Shown piece after piece: positions 1 to 8,573 of a stretch of DNA of 64,000 nt. The notes below the pieces were generated by a model, which worked only from the letters and a program-made list of their open reading frames with translations, was not told where the DNA came from and searched no databases. A program made the translations under genes and the position numbers. The stretch's first letter is position 1. Each line of letters begins with the position of its first letter. Where the stretch lies: positions 62,001 through 126,000 of the forward strand of contig JAEOTA010000022.1 of NCBI GenBank assembly GCA_016840085.1. The letters are read 5' to 3'. Source of the stretch: Promethearchaeota archaeon. GTDB taxonomy: Archaea; Asgardarchaeota; Lokiarchaeia; Sigyniarchaeales; SOKP01.

Positions 1-186
1 ATTGGGTATTTATATCCTAATAAATTTTGACTTAATTTACTTAAAACGCTCTAAGGTCTATTAGATAAATTTAAAAGTATAAAAAAATAAAGATTTAATT
101 TGAATTGGAAAATTTTTTTTTCTTACTGATTGACATTCTACCAAGTTATTTTATATTTTAAATTGGAATTTATCTTTTCATGTTTA

Positions 187-1047
187 TTATGACTCAAATA
201 AGTATTTTCTTCGTAATTTTATTTTAGCTTCAATCGCTTTATATATTATAAGGTAAATCCATGAGATAAAGACCCACATAATCCCAATAAGGGCATAGAT
301 AGAGGGCGTGAACCACCAATATTCAGCTTTAATGAGATTAAGTCCGGGTAAAGTAAGTTGTGATATTAATATCCCAAAGACTATAAATGGTACTACCGTA
401 AGTATTCCGATCAGAATGCCATATTTGAGGATATATCGTAATAATTCTTTAAGATCTATAGGGGTTCTATAAAGATAATCTATTAGTAATGCTGCGAAGA
501 TAGGAATTGACACCAGAAATAAAGATAACACAATAAGAAAAATAACATAAAATACATGTAATACGGAATCAAGAATTCCTGGCGATTCTGGAGTTTTCTG
601 AATATCAAGCACCTTAAACTGTATCATTAGAGGTGTATTGAAAGATTCATCGGTGCTGTTGCCATATGTCAACGCTGGCTTATTGGTAATATCATCAATT
701 CCATCACGTTCTTGGTCAATACAACTATTCAACCAAATTATATCGCTTTTATAATGTAGTTTTTTTCCAAGTAAATTGTTATACAATCCTAAAATAAGTC
801 CATCAGTCTGATTCTTTGTGATGGGAATCATTCTAACCCATAAAGTCTCATTATAAATAGGATCTGAGTAGCTATACAGCATACGCGCGTCAGATTCCCA
901 GATAGTATAGTGAATCTGAACATTATCATATTTTCTAACTTTTTCTGGTATTGGTCTAGCGAAAATAGCAATAATAACGACAACCAAAACAACACTAATC
1001 AATATTATATTTCTAGTTCTTTTTGAAAGAGTAATATTTTTAGTCAT
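187..1047 (-). CDS. Membrane protein with an FKBP-like extracytoplasmic domain
   Basis: The 286-residue product has one hydrophobic segment near the N-terminus (about residues 13-31) and three more near the C-terminus (about 160-190, 205-230 and 245-270). The soluble part between them (about 38-155) resembles the FKBP-type peptidyl-prolyl isomerase fold: an opening strand with VQIHYTIW, a central GLILGLYNNLLGKK that recalls the G-x-x-x-A-L-x-G-M-x-x-G-E stretch of FKBPs, and a closing strand LMIQFKVLDIQK. The family match is by eye and divergent, so catalytic activity is not claimed. Positively charged residues before the first helix suggest that the domain faces outside the cell. The gene starts at ATG and lies 66 bases downstream of another surface protein gene on the same strand. 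It could equally be a membrane chaperone without isomerase activity. Confidence 0.6.
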   Translation of the reverse strand: MTKNITLSKRTRNIILISVVLVVVIIAIFARPIPEKVRKYDNVQIHYTIWESDARMLYSYSDPIYNETLWVRMIPITKNQTDGLILGLYNNLLGKKLHYKSDIIWLNSCIDQERDGIDDITNKPALTYGNSTDESFNTPLMIQFKVLDIQKTPESPGILDSVLHVFYVIFLIVLSLFLVSIPIFAALLIDYLYRTPIDLKELLRYILKYGILIGILTVVPFIVFGILISQLTLPGLNLIKAEYWWFTPSIYALIGIMWVFISWIYLIIYKAIEAKIKLRRKYLFES

Positions 1048-1113
1048 TTGGTATATCTTTAGTTATTCTCAATAATATCTAATTAAAAATAAAATAAATA
1101 AAGAAAAAAAAAA

Positions 1114-2901
1114 TTAAGTGATTTTGAATTTTCTCTTTCTTTTCTCTAACACTACTATGAAAGATATGATACCTACAGTTCCAATTAATAACGTGTAATT
1201 ATATCCCGGAATAAAGGGCTTTTTCCCATCAATTTCCTCTTCCACTTCATATTCGTCAAAATAGACCGTAAGTGTCGGATCATGGCGTAACCGTTCTCCG
1301 CTCCATACAGGATAATTTTGCGTCTCTAATCTGAATAGACTATCAGCTATGTTAAATGAAGGGTCTTGTTTGACAATATCTACCAATGTAAAAATAGAAT
1401 TTATAAAAGGTTGTTCATGGTACGAAGACGAGTCCATATACCACATTACCATTGGATGAATGCTTCCGCCTTCAGATTCAAGAACTGTATTTTTATCTGA
1501 TATTGGAAAGTCATAAAGTGTATAATTCTTCTTGTCCGGTCCGCCCATGTTAATTGTTGCAACCAGGGTATCATTTGACTCAAAATCAAAAGTGCTACAA
1601 GGTAGGCTTAATGCTTTAGTGTCAATTTCATCAATATCAAAGGTAGACAGAAAATAATTATATTGAGGCATTACTAATCCATACCCTTGAGATGCGTCAT
1701 ATAAGCTAGCGTTAGTAATTTTTCCAAGTTCCCAAGTAACATCCAAATCTGTTTGATTTTCTCCTACATTATAATCATATTCGAAAGAATAATCAAAAGG
1801 ACAGGAATGAATATATGATGAGTTCCCTTCCGTTCTAAAGAGACCTAATGAATACATTAGCCCTACATCTGTAGGATACCCCGGATATGTTATTCCCCAA
1901 GTTACATTAGCATCTGTAGTGTCTGTAGGAGGAGTGAATTGAATAGTGGAGGCGATTTCACTTACAGATTTATCTATGGGATACAACCAATGTCCCGACC
2001 AATTGAAGACTGTCTCTTCATCTATATATTCAATATAAGTCTCATCATAGTTATAGACTTTTGGTCTTAGCCAACCAAGCCACTCTTTGCTTGTATACAA
2101 GTATGGTGGACCACTGAGATCCTCACTATCAGCTACAGAATAGATCATATTCGAATCTAAATCCTTATAGACGAGAAGATCATAGAACATATTCAGCCAT
2201 GCTATTCTATCGTTGTTTTCTGTAGTAAATAATTGAATAGTTAATATAAGGGGTAAAGAGAATTCCCCAGAAATACCTTGATAAAGGAAATAAGGTTTTC
2301 TAGTTGTATTCCGGATGTAGGAATACTGCTTTTCATCATATATATCATCAGTAGAGCTCCATGAATCCAACAATTCATCAGTTGAAAAATCATATTGTTC
2401 ATATTCACTCTCAATATTTTGGTGGTATTCCTCGTAATAACTGAAATTATGTATAGAGGAAGCCTGATAGTATTCCATTTCCATCGTTCCTTGCTTAAAG
2501 GCTAACCAAATCACTTTCACATTCGATCCATAATCGATATTCACACGATACACAGTAAAATCAAAATCGATCGTTATATTTCCTATTATAGTATATTCTG
2601 AGACATAAGAATAATTTGCCTCATGAAATATGGTATGTTCTCCAATCGTTTTCGTAATATCAGTACTATTATACTCTTCAGTATACGTGTCATAGGTATC
2701 CTTATAGCTTCCAGAGTGATTAATCGCAATCGAGTCTCCAGTCCAGATCTTTTGGACGGAATATGAAAATGTGGTCTCTTCCCATGAGAACTCTAAAGTT
2801 GGTTCTGTTGGTTTATCCGCACGAGTAAATAAATTCATCGAGAATAGATTCAGTGTTAGAAGTGATACCACAACAATAACTACAACATATTTTTTATTAA
2901 T
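1114..2901 (-). CDS. Large membrane-anchored surface protein, probable ATT start
   Basis: The 595-residue product has a signal peptide, a long Tyr/Ser/Thr/Asp-rich extracellular region and one C-terminal transmembrane helix (YTLLIGTVGIISFIVVL) followed by the basic tail EKRKRKFK. It belongs to no family I recognise. The first conventional start is GTG at 2871, which leaves a signal peptide without a basic n-region. The frame stays open upstream to an ATT at 2901-2899. Starting there gives M-N-K-K-Y followed by a run of Val and Ile, a textbook signal peptide. AGGTGA lies exactly six bases before this ATT. The ATT start is therefore preferred. The only nearby ATG (2908-2906) is in another frame and hits a stop after three codons. 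The product is probably an S-layer-like or ligand-binding surface protein. Confidence 0.75.
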   Translation of the reverse strand: MNKKYVVVIVVVSLLTLNLFSMNLFTRADKPTEPTLEFSWEETTFSYSVQKIWTGDSIAINHSGSYKDTYDTYTEEYNSTDITKTIGEHTIFHEANYSYVSEYTIIGNITIDFDFTVYRVNIDYGSNVKVIWLAFKQGTMEMEYYQASSIHNFSYYEEYHQNIESEYEQYDFSTDELLDSWSSTDDIYDEKQYSYIRNTTRKPYFLYQGISGEFSLPLILTIQLFTTENNDRIAWLNMFYDLLVYKDLDSNMIYSVADSEDLSGPPYLYTSKEWLGWLRPKVYNYDETYIEYIDEETVFNWSGHWLYPIDKSVSEIASTIQFTPPTDTTDANVTWGITYPGYPTDVGLMYSLGLFRTEGNSSYIHSCPFDYSFEYDYNVGENQTDLDVTWELGKITNASLYDASQGYGLVMPQYNYFLSTFDIDEIDTKALSLPCSTFDFESNDTLVATINMGGPDKKNYTLYDFPISDKNTVLESEGGSIHPMVMWYMDSSSYHEQPFINSIFTLVDIVKQDPSFNIADSLFRLETQNYPVWSGERLRHDPTLTVYFDEYEVEEEIDGKKPFIPGYNYTLLIGTVGIISFIVVLEKRKRKFKIT

Positions 2902-2913
2902 ACTCCATCACCT
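2899..2913 (-). promoter_or_regulatory. Shine-Dalgarno AGGTGA with ATT start codon
   Basis: On the minus strand AGGTGA (2913-2908) is followed by six bases and then ATT (2901-2899). This decides the start of the surface-protein gene below it, because no ATG, GTG or TTG occurs in frame until GTG at 2871. The same motif and spacing recur at 34070-34084. Confidence 0.6.
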
Positions 2914-3146
2914 GAATTTTTATCAAAAATTTTTACTATATATAGAGATTCCGAAATTTTTCGGAATCTATCTGTTATTCATATTGACTATAAAAAACTT
3001 TAGGATACTTATATTTATAAAGATTGCGTATTATAGCATCTGAATTTATCTCTATAACTATATTAACTATGTCTAAGCTATATAGACGAAATCACAAAAT
3101 TATTTAACGCACGATTATCCCTATCTTTATAATAAGGCAAACTTAA

Positions 3147-3299
3147 ATGGGTGAGGAAGTGAAAAAAGTTAAATTTGATAAAAGGAAAACATTCTCTTTA
3201 TCAAGGAAAAAAGGTTCTAACCGACAAAACGAGGAAGAATCTGATTTAAAAAAATATATGATAGAATTGTTAATACTCAAGTTTAATAGGCGATATTAA
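3147..3299 (+). CDS. Small basic/charged hypothetical protein
   Basis: This 50-residue frame starts at ATG and reads MGEEVKKVKFDKRKTFSLSR at its N-terminus; the rest is rich in Lys, Arg and Glu. It ends seven bases before the next gene on the same strand, which suggests a short operon. There is no recognisable domain. The high charge could suit nucleic-acid binding, but that is only a guess. The tight spacing to the next start and the absence of any competing frame are the main support. Confidence 0.45.
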   Translation: MGEEVKKVKFDKRKTFSLSRKKGSNRQNEEESDLKKYMIELLILKFNRRY

Positions 3300-3306
3300 G
3301 GGAATT

Positions 3307-3633
3307 ATGAATGAACGTAAAGTATTGAAACACGTAGTGAAATTTGCCACGCGAGAATTTACCGAGAAAAAACCTATGAGTGTTAGGGTGCTACGAAGGA
3401 AAAGAGAAACCTTTTTTACACGGGGAGGTCCTTTAAAAGCAATTAGCATAGGTAAAACTGAAGATCCCTATTTTCTCGTAGCTCTTGATTATGCTCATGC
3501 CCTCAGAATCTACTATTTTTCTAAGAAAGGGATATTTTTAGGGGGTCAAAATTTTGACACATCCTCAGAGTTTCTTAGAGAACTCAAGAAATCTACTATT
3601 ACCGAATTTAAGCTACCAAAGAAGATCAGGTAA
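3307..3633 (+). CDS. Hypothetical basic protein, 108 aa
   Basis: The product is a compact, Lys/Arg-rich protein of 108 residues with no signal peptide or membrane segment. Its N-terminal half is strongly basic (residues 1-45), and the middle has alternating hydrophobic residues (PYFLVALDYAHALRIYYF) typical of beta strands in a small globular fold. AAGGG lies seven bases before the ATG. It follows the 3147 frame closely and is followed by another small frame, so the three probably form one transcript. I do not recognise the family. It sits next to a TFB paralogue in a region of small unknown genes, consistent with an accessory or mobile origin. Confidence 0.6.
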   Translation: MNERKVLKHVVKFATREFTEKKPMSVRVLRRKRETFFTRGGPLKAISIGKTEDPYFLVALDYAHALRIYYFSKKGIFLGGQNFDTSSEFLRELKKSTITEFKLPKKIR

Positions 3634-3647
3634 GATACTCCATAAAT

Positions 3648-3866
3648 TTGTCGGAGTCTCTGGATTTATCTTTAGGTTGGACCTTTCCTATCATGATGGA
3701 AAAACCACACTCATATTTTGATTGGGAACTACAATTTCGAAAAAAGAAAAGTGAACGTATGCGAAAACATATTAATTCCTTAGGTATGTACTCCCATGAT
3801 TTTAAGAAATTTATGAATGAGTGGAAAAAAAAGAATATTCCAATCAAGAAGGATAAAAAAAAATAG
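3648..3866 (+). CDS. Hypothetical basic protein, 72 aa
   Basis: The frame starts at TTG 14 bases after the preceding gene and ends in a Lys-rich tail (WKKKNIPIKKDKKK). The middle contains aromatic and charged residues (SYFDWELQFRKKK) that look like a real small protein. No family is recognised. The start is uncertain: the frame is open upstream to an ATA at 3642, ten bases after AGGT, so a slightly longer product is possible. Confidence 0.4.
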   Translation: MSESLDLSLGWTFPIMMEKPHSYFDWELQFRKKKSERMRKHINSLGMYSHDFKKFMNEWKKKNIPIKKDKKK

Positions 3867-4255
3867 TTTATTATTGAGCCATAATCATAGAAGAAACATG
3901 ATTATTATATTGGATAATTACCAAAATAATTGATCTATTTAAATTCCGGATCTCGTATATTGTATTCGCACTTACCCTATAGAGTGAAAATCTATCTAAA
4001 TTAAGCTTAGATCTTTTCCTAAATCAGATCCCTGAGAATAATACATTACAATTTCCATGTATGAATCTACCATGCTAATTTCCTCCCACTCATTTTATGA
4101 GAGGTGATGCACGAAACGAAAAAATTCATCATATTTTAAATTTCAATCTTTGTGAAAGTGTAATAGCACATTTCTTCTCATAAATCCTGATCCAAAGGAA
4201 AAGATTTAAATAGCAAACTCCTTCCCTACCTTTTCTTAAGGTAAGATAAAAGGTA
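3867..4255 (+). other. Intergenic stretch, 389 bases
   Basis: No convincing coding frame or RNA gene is visible. It contains short direct and inverted AT-rich repeats and, at its right end, the promoter of the TFB-like gene. A GAGGTGATG near 4100 leads only into a short frame and is not called. Confidence 0.4.
4195..4212 (+). promoter_or_regulatory. BRE/TATA promoter of the TFB-like gene
   Basis: The purine-rich block AGGAAAAGA followed by TTTAAATA matches the archaeal BRE plus TATA box arrangement. Transcription would start about 25 bases downstream, near 4235, which leaves a leader of about 20 bases before the ATG at 4256. Confidence 0.55.
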
Positions 4256-5503
4256 ATGGCAATTTGTATGGCAACGCAAAAACCAGAAAATCTTAAATCT
4301 GTTATAGGTACTATTTCTTATTACACCTGTGATTTATGTGATTCCGAAGAAATTATTGAAACTCATGAAGGTTATGTGTGTCAAGGATGTGGTGTTGTAT
4401 TAGAAGCCCAAAAATTACGCTATGATCGTCCCTACAATAATGATCTTGTGCACCATGCGAGACACTTGGGACTAACTCAGATAGGCACTAAAAATGAACG
4501 TCTAAATTCAATACATTCCTCTGAGTTTAATCGATTACATAAATATAATACTCGAGTAAAATATCGTAAAGAAATTGATATCAAAGCTACAGACGAAATC
4601 TCAGCAATTTTTGGAGCTTTGAATCTCCCTCGCACATTCCAAACACCTATATTACAGAAATTTAAAGAAATATATTCAGGATTCAAATGGAAATCAATAT
4701 ATCGAAATGTCGAAAAACTTGTACCAGTTGTGATCTATTATTACTTAAAATTTAATAATATCATATGCTCAGAGATTGAACTATTAGAAGTATCTCAGAT
4801 CACAAAAAAGGAATTTGGACATTTTAAACTGCAAGTCAAGTCCTACTTTCCAAATCATACCAAGATAAAAAGACAAGAATTTATATCTCAAAAACTACTC
4901 TTGGTTAAAGAACATTTTGGATTAGATATGGTTTTCTACCATTTCGCGAGAAAAATCATGTGTAAGCTGTGGGATTCTATACAAAATACTAAAGATGACG
5001 TGATTGCAGGACTGTGTAGTGGAATCGCAGTACTATGTTCTTATAAAGGGGTTGTAACTGTAAATGAAATTTGTAAGAGGTTGGGAATAGGTATGAGTAC
5101 AATCCACGCCCAAGTAAAGAAAAATGTATTCACTCGGCTTAAGATAAAAGGTTATACTAGTCTCGTCGAATCTGCTGAATTACTGCGAAAAGTTGTAATT
5201 AAATTAGGGCTGCTAAAACGAGAAGAACAATTAGAAGAGGAGCTTACATCCCCTGATATTATAGAAATTAAATTAGGAAATGGACGTGCTGTCTATAACT
5301 CCCATAGAAATATAGATCAATATTTCTTCGCACTAAAGGAAAAGAGAGGGAGCATAGTGCTTATCAATCTTGAGATATACAGACCTTACTGGACGCTTGA
5401 ACCAGGGGAACAATCAGGATTACAAGAAATCCCCCTCTTTGATTGTACATTTAATACATTATATCATAATAAAGGACCACCATCATATGAGATGACTGCT
5501 TGA
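4256..5503 (+). CDS. Divergent transcription factor B (TFIIB-like) paralogue
   Basis: The 415-residue protein begins with a zinc ribbon (about residues 24-53: CDLC, then CQGCGVVL) typical of TFB/TFIIB. A linker containing HARHLGLTQIGTKNER follows, recalling the B-reader/linker of TFB. The rest is helical and resembles two degenerate cyclin repeats. The best preserved part is a helix-turn-helix at about 270-300 (VNEICKRLGIGMSTIHAQ). A C-terminal extension of about 90 residues (325-415) is not part of a normal TFB of about 300 residues. It likely recruits RNA polymerase to a special set of promoters. ATG 4256 or 4268 could be the start. The gene has its own strong TATA box and sits in an accessory region, so it may be a lineage-specific or element-borne factor. 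Confidence 0.75.
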   Translation: MAICMATQKPENLKSVIGTISYYTCDLCDSEEIIETHEGYVCQGCGVVLEAQKLRYDRPYNNDLVHHARHLGLTQIGTKNERLNSIHSSEFNRLHKYNTRVKYRKEIDIKATDEISAIFGALNLPRTFQTPILQKFKEIYSGFKWKSIYRNVEKLVPVVIYYYLKFNNIICSEIELLEVSQITKKEFGHFKLQVKSYFPNHTKIKRQEFISQKLLLVKEHFGLDMVFYHFARKIMCKLWDSIQNTKDDVIAGLCSGIAVLCSYKGVVTVNEICKRLGIGMSTIHAQVKKNVFTRLKIKGYTSLVESAELLRKVVIKLGLLKREEQLEEELTSPDIIEIKLGNGRAVYNSHRNIDQYFFALKEKRGSIVLINLEIYRPYWTLEPGEQSGLQEIPLFDCTFNTLYHNKGPPSYEMTA

Positions 5504-5611
5504 TAAGTGGAGATGTGAAAAAAGTTTCTAAAGAGAAATATATAACTATTTGGAGAAATAAATGGATTACTGCTAATGCTTCCAGTATTGATGACTTCTT
5601 CTAGAATTTCT

Positions 5612-6532
5612 TTAATTATGTTCCTCCAAATTAATATTTTTTAAAAAATCTGATATTAATTTTGATATAAATGTCTTATCTACTTTATAATAGAGATTAT
5701 GCTTTAGATCATTGTAATTTTTTCTAATTAAACTTAGCAATTTTCTTTCCTGTTTTGAAATTATCTCGTCAACTTCAGCAAATCTGATGAGATCGTCGTA
5801 TTTTTCTAATGATCGGTACTCTAGTTCATTTTTTAACCATAGTTCAATGATTCTCCCAATATTAAGAAGAGCTGCTTCTGGCCAATCATTAAGGATCTCA
5901 TTAACTTTACGAGCTTGTTCTTTAAGATACTGTAATGAGAGCTTAGTTTCTGGTTTTTTATGATAGAATTCTTCCATGCACACCTTTAGTTCTGTTTTTA
6001 ACCTGTTCCAGAGGAATTTAAATTGCTCTTGGATTTGATAAATAGCGTTTCGACATATCCATTTCTTCATCTCGTCGGAATTTATGGATTTTATCTCAAA
6101 TTGCCTAATTTTCTTATCTCTCCGATAATAACTTAACACGATTTTATTCTTATTTCTCTCTATTAAATAGTCTCCGTAAACCTCATCAGTAGCATATACA
6201 TCTTTTTCCAATAGGAAAATTATAGATTTTTTTGAGGTCCTTCTAAATCTTTGATCAATTAAAGGAATCAAAGTATCGTCATACCAAAAGTAATACTTTT
6301 CAAAGAAAATATATATATTTTGTAAGTGATTATGAAGATCTTTTAGTAAATCTAAAGGCCATTCATATTCTTTTTGTTTAAATCTAGGTCTACCTATAAG
6401 TTTACCATATTCAATCTCCTCTCGATACTCCACCTCTCTTTTTGCAGGAATTTGAATTAGTTTTTTATATAATTCAGCATGATTATTCAATATTTTATTT
6501 CCTTCTTCTTGTATACTCATATAATTCAACAT
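5612..6532 (-). CDS. Protein with C-terminal HEPN-like domain
   Basis: The 306-residue protein is soluble and helical. The C-terminal third (about 215-300) starts with a helix of the type PEAALLNIGRIIELWLK and ends with IRKNYNDLKHN. This is the pattern of HEPN/DUF4145-like all-helical domains, in which an Arg-x(n)-His near the end forms an RNA-cleaving or nucleotide-binding site; here the spacing is R-x7-H, or K/N-based, which is not the strict R-x4-6-H. The N-terminal 210 residues are not recognised. A nucleotidyltransferase gene lies about 300 bases away on the other strand, so a toxin/antitoxin-like or defence role is possible. A housekeeping HEPN protein is the alternative. Confidence 0.5.
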   Translation of the reverse strand: MLNYMSIQEEGNKILNNHAELYKKLIQIPAKREVEYREEIEYGKLIGRPRFKQKEYEWPLDLLKDLHNHLQNIYIFFEKYYFWYDDTLIPLIDQRFRRTSKKSIIFLLEKDVYATDEVYGDYLIERNKNKIVLSYYRRDKKIRQFEIKSINSDEMKKWICRNAIYQIQEQFKFLWNRLKTELKVCMEEFYHKKPETKLSLQYLKEQARKVNEILNDWPEAALLNIGRIIELWLKNELEYRSLEKYDDLIRFAEVDEIISKQERKLLSLIRKNYNDLKHNLYYKVDKTFISKLISDFLKNINLEEHN

Positions 6533-6633
6533 ATAAATTTAAATTGAAGATTTATCAATTAATAAAATTATAATATAATTCTTTCAAAATTTAATTTTTT
6601 GGAACAATATTTACCTATTATCATGCTCGATGG

Positions 6634-6828
6634 GTGCGAATTGTAAATGCAATGAAATCTTTAAACTTAGAAATAATCAATAAATATTTTAAGAAGTTAT
6701 TTTGGAAAATCAGCAGGTATTACAATTTACTAATGCATATGACTACATATAAAATAGAAAATTGTGATGATGAAATATTAATAAAGCAATTTTGTCAATA
6801 TATAAGTAAGACAAAAAAACAAATTTGA
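6634..6828 (+). CDS. Small hypothetical protein, doubtful
   Basis: A 64-residue frame starts at GTG (or ATG at 6652) and ends 16 bases before the nucleotidyltransferase gene. It is rich in Ile, Lys, Asn and Tyr, as random AT-rich sequence would be, and no domain is visible. The closeness to the next gene and a plausible acidic patch (NCDDEILIKQF) are the only support. Confidence 0.25.
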   Translation: MRIVNAMKSLNLEIINKYFKKLFWKISRYYNLLMHMTTYKIENCDDEILIKQFCQYISKTKKQI

Positions 6829-6844
6829 ATAATGAGTAAATCAA

Positions 6845-7207
6845 ATGTCAGAGAGAAGAGAATCTGAACAAAGATATTCAGCATTTTATACAAGTTTGAA
6901 AAATTTTCTTTATAAAAATTCCGGATTACCAGTGAGAGGTGTAGCAAGGTGGGGTTCCCGAACAACAGGAAATCATAGAGATAGGAGTGATTTAGATGTA
7001 ATTTTTTGGATTCAAGCTAATCCTTCGAAAGAGAGTGTCTATCCTGGTTTAGTGGATAAACTTAAATTGGTGTTAAAAGTTAATGCGGATATTGGACGTA
7101 GTTATAATGTCATTAATATATGGAAACCGGGAATTTCTTGTGATTTAGTATTACTTATGGAGAGGGAATATAGAGATCAAATCGCTAGGAGAAGATATGT
7201 AGAATAG
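6845..7207 (+). CDS. Minimal nucleotidyltransferase (pol-beta superfamily)
   Basis: The 120-residue product has the nucleotidyltransferase signature: WGSRTTGNHRDRSDLDVIFW at about 38-57 gives G-S followed by D-x-D, and SCDLVLL at about 97-103 supplies the third metal-binding Asp. It is only the catalytic core, without a second domain, like the MNT proteins that pair with HEPN partners, or a truncated CCA/oligoadenylate-synthase-like enzyme. The ATG start is clear. A HEPN-like gene lies nearby on the opposite strand rather than in the same operon. The substrate is unknown; AMP transfer to a protein or RNA is typical of the family. Confidence 0.7.
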   Translation: MSERRESEQRYSAFYTSLKNFLYKNSGLPVRGVARWGSRTTGNHRDRSDLDVIFWIQANPSKESVYPGLVDKLKLVLKVNADIGRSYNVINIWKPGISCDLVLLMEREYRDQIARRRYVE

Positions 7208-7313
7208 AAATTATCTTATATTTTTTATTTAAAGGAAAACAGGTAATCTATAAAATTGTTGATTTCAATTCAATAAATTTATATTTATTGTATATATCAG
7301 ACAATAATTAAAG

Positions 7314-7505
7314 TTAAAGATTTGATAAATCTCTAACGATATATTCCTTTTTTCTCTGCTTTTTCTGCCGAACATCAAAATCCGGGTAAAATTTAAACCA
7401 ATTTTCAAGAGTAATCAAAGTATTTGTAATTTGGTATTCCGAAATATAATCATCAACAATAGTTATTTGATTTTGAATAAAATCAAATTCAGGTATATTT
7501 ATGAG
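7314..7505 (-). pseudogene. 3' remnant of a minus-strand gene
   Basis: On the minus strand a frame ending at 7314 reads like a genuine protein tail over about 60 codons (IPEFDFIQNQITIVDDY, then ENWFKFYPDFDVRQKK, ending RDLSNL). No ATG, GTG or TTG with a ribosome site precedes it, and coding character is lost upstream of about 7505. It overlaps only the non-coding-looking first part of the plus-strand frame at 7431. It is probably the decayed end of a gene, but it could be a small intact gene with an unusual start. Confidence 0.35.
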
Positions 7506-7694
7506 GGCTATAAGGAAATCTATGATAAGGAAAATGCTGAGGTGGGTGATCCGGGAACATATGAACGATTGTATAATCGAAAAAAATCAAATGGCCCATA
7601 TGGTATATGGGGACATTACTTAGAAGAGTTGTACATCGAAAGTATTAGATATAATCAAGAAACTAAAATAATTCATATGTTTATAGGTTCCTAA
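7431..7694 (+). pseudogene. Hypothetical protein or C-terminal gene fragment
   Basis: The frame is open from a TTG at 7431, but protein-like sequence starts only near 7494 (YEGYKEIYDKENAEVGDPGT, then SNGPYGIWGHYLEELYIES). The first 20 codons are shadowed by the minus-strand remnant. No start with a ribosome site fits this frame. It is therefore more likely the 3' end of a broken gene than an intact one. No family is recognised. Confidence 0.35.
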
Positions 7695-7808
7695 CTCTTT
7701 CTGATATTTAATACCTCTCTCCCCCGTGGAGCCCCCTCCTAAAAAAGTAAGTATATAATTATTCAAATTAAAAACAAATTTGATCATTATTTTTTTAGAC
7801 CTTATAAT

Positions 7809-8108
7809 TTACACCCTTAATTTTTCTATGATTTTGGCATAAAGTCTGATTAAATCTTTAAAGAATTCTTCCTGAAGAAACTTTTCTTCATTAACTTTTT
7901 CCTGTAAAAAATAAAAAATCTTATCGATAACAGATTTCAAATATTCTAACTCCCGTTTTTTTGATTCATTTTTTTCAAGCAATATTTCACACATCTTGCT
8001 AACTGATTCTCGATAACTCGATGTCTCAATCTTATACTTTATTTTAATTGTATCGATTTTATCCAATATTTCTGAATTAAGTGCTATTGACACTCTTGGC
8101 TTTCCCAT
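7809..8108 (-). CDS. Ribbon-helix-helix DNA-binding protein
   Basis: The N-terminal 50 residues fit the RHH/CopG fold: a strand with KPRVSIALN, a helix SEILDKIDTIK, a turn, and a second helix SYRESVSKMCEILLEK. The C-terminal half is charged and helical and probably forms a coiled coil for oligomerisation or partner binding. The gene follows an unknown gene by 24 bases on the same strand, so the two are likely co-transcribed, as in small autoregulated modules. The operator may lie in the AT-rich divergent promoter region at about 8460-8570. The DNA target is not known. Confidence 0.65.
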   Translation of the reverse strand: MGKPRVSIALNSEILDKIDTIKIKYKIETSSYRESVSKMCEILLEKNESKKRELEYLKSVIDKIFYFLQEKVNEEKFLQEEFFKDLIRLYAKIIEKLRV

Positions 8109-8132
8109 TTTTCTTCTATTTGGATTTACTAT

Positions 8133-8456
8133 TTAATTTGGAAGAAATTCTTCTCTTAAGATTAGAAGAGCACTTTCCTTATCTTCACATATTAGATTTG
8201 AAAAATTAATACCAATGTTATTAAACCTATCAAGGCGTTGGCTATTAAGATAAGAAAGAACTAGAATCATTGCATTGCTAACTAACTTCCGATTTTTAGT
8301 TCTTTTTAATATACCCATTAATTTGATTAATGTATCACTTGCTCTCATAATGATATAATGCTCAAAATAGTCAATTATTCTCTTATAACAATCTGATCCT
8401 GAAACCATGCCTAATATTCTATTTTCACCCATTCTTATATATTTCAACAATTTCAA
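8133..8456 (-). CDS. Hypothetical protein upstream of the RHH regulator
   Basis: The frame of 107 residues can start at TTG 8456 or at ATG 8432. It encodes a helical protein without membrane segments (DCYKRIIDYFEHYIIMRASD, then LLILREEFLPN). I do not recognise the family. It precedes the RHH gene by 24 bases, so it may be the partner of that regulator. It shares a divergent promoter region with the gene at 8574. Confidence 0.5.
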   Translation of the reverse strand: MKLLKYIRMGENRILGMVSGSDCYKRIIDYFEHYIIMRASDTLIKLMGILKRTKNRKLVSNAMILVLSYLNSQRLDRFNNIGINFSNLICEDKESALLILREEFLPN

Positions 8457-8573
8457 ATTTTGTCTTAATTAATATCTAAATATGAACGCCTGTATATAAA
8501 TATGCCTAAATCGGAACGGTTGGTAATATTTATAAATAATTGATTTCATTATTAAATTAATTAGTTAGAGACT
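8457..8573. promoter_or_regulatory. Divergent promoter region
   Basis: Between the minus-strand gene ending at 8456 and the plus-strand gene at 8574 there are TATA-like boxes in both directions (TTTATATACA on the minus strand near 8495 and ATATTTATAAATA on the plus strand near 8527). This is a natural place for the RHH protein to bind. Confidence 0.4.

Noticed and set aside
3642..3866. Possible fourth unusual start (ATA at 3642) for the small gene at 3648
   Set aside because: The distance from AGGT is ten bases, longer than in the three good cases, and a TTG is available two codons later.
4097..4140. GAGGTGATG as a ribosome site or C/D-box-like RNA element
   Set aside because: The frame that follows is only about a dozen codons, and no matching D box was seen.
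7501..7623. Short frame from ATG 7501 with AGGT six bases upstream
   Set aside because: The ribosome site is good, but the product is 40 residues rich in Met, Arg and Ile, and it lies in another frame from the more protein-like plus-strand sequence over the same bases.
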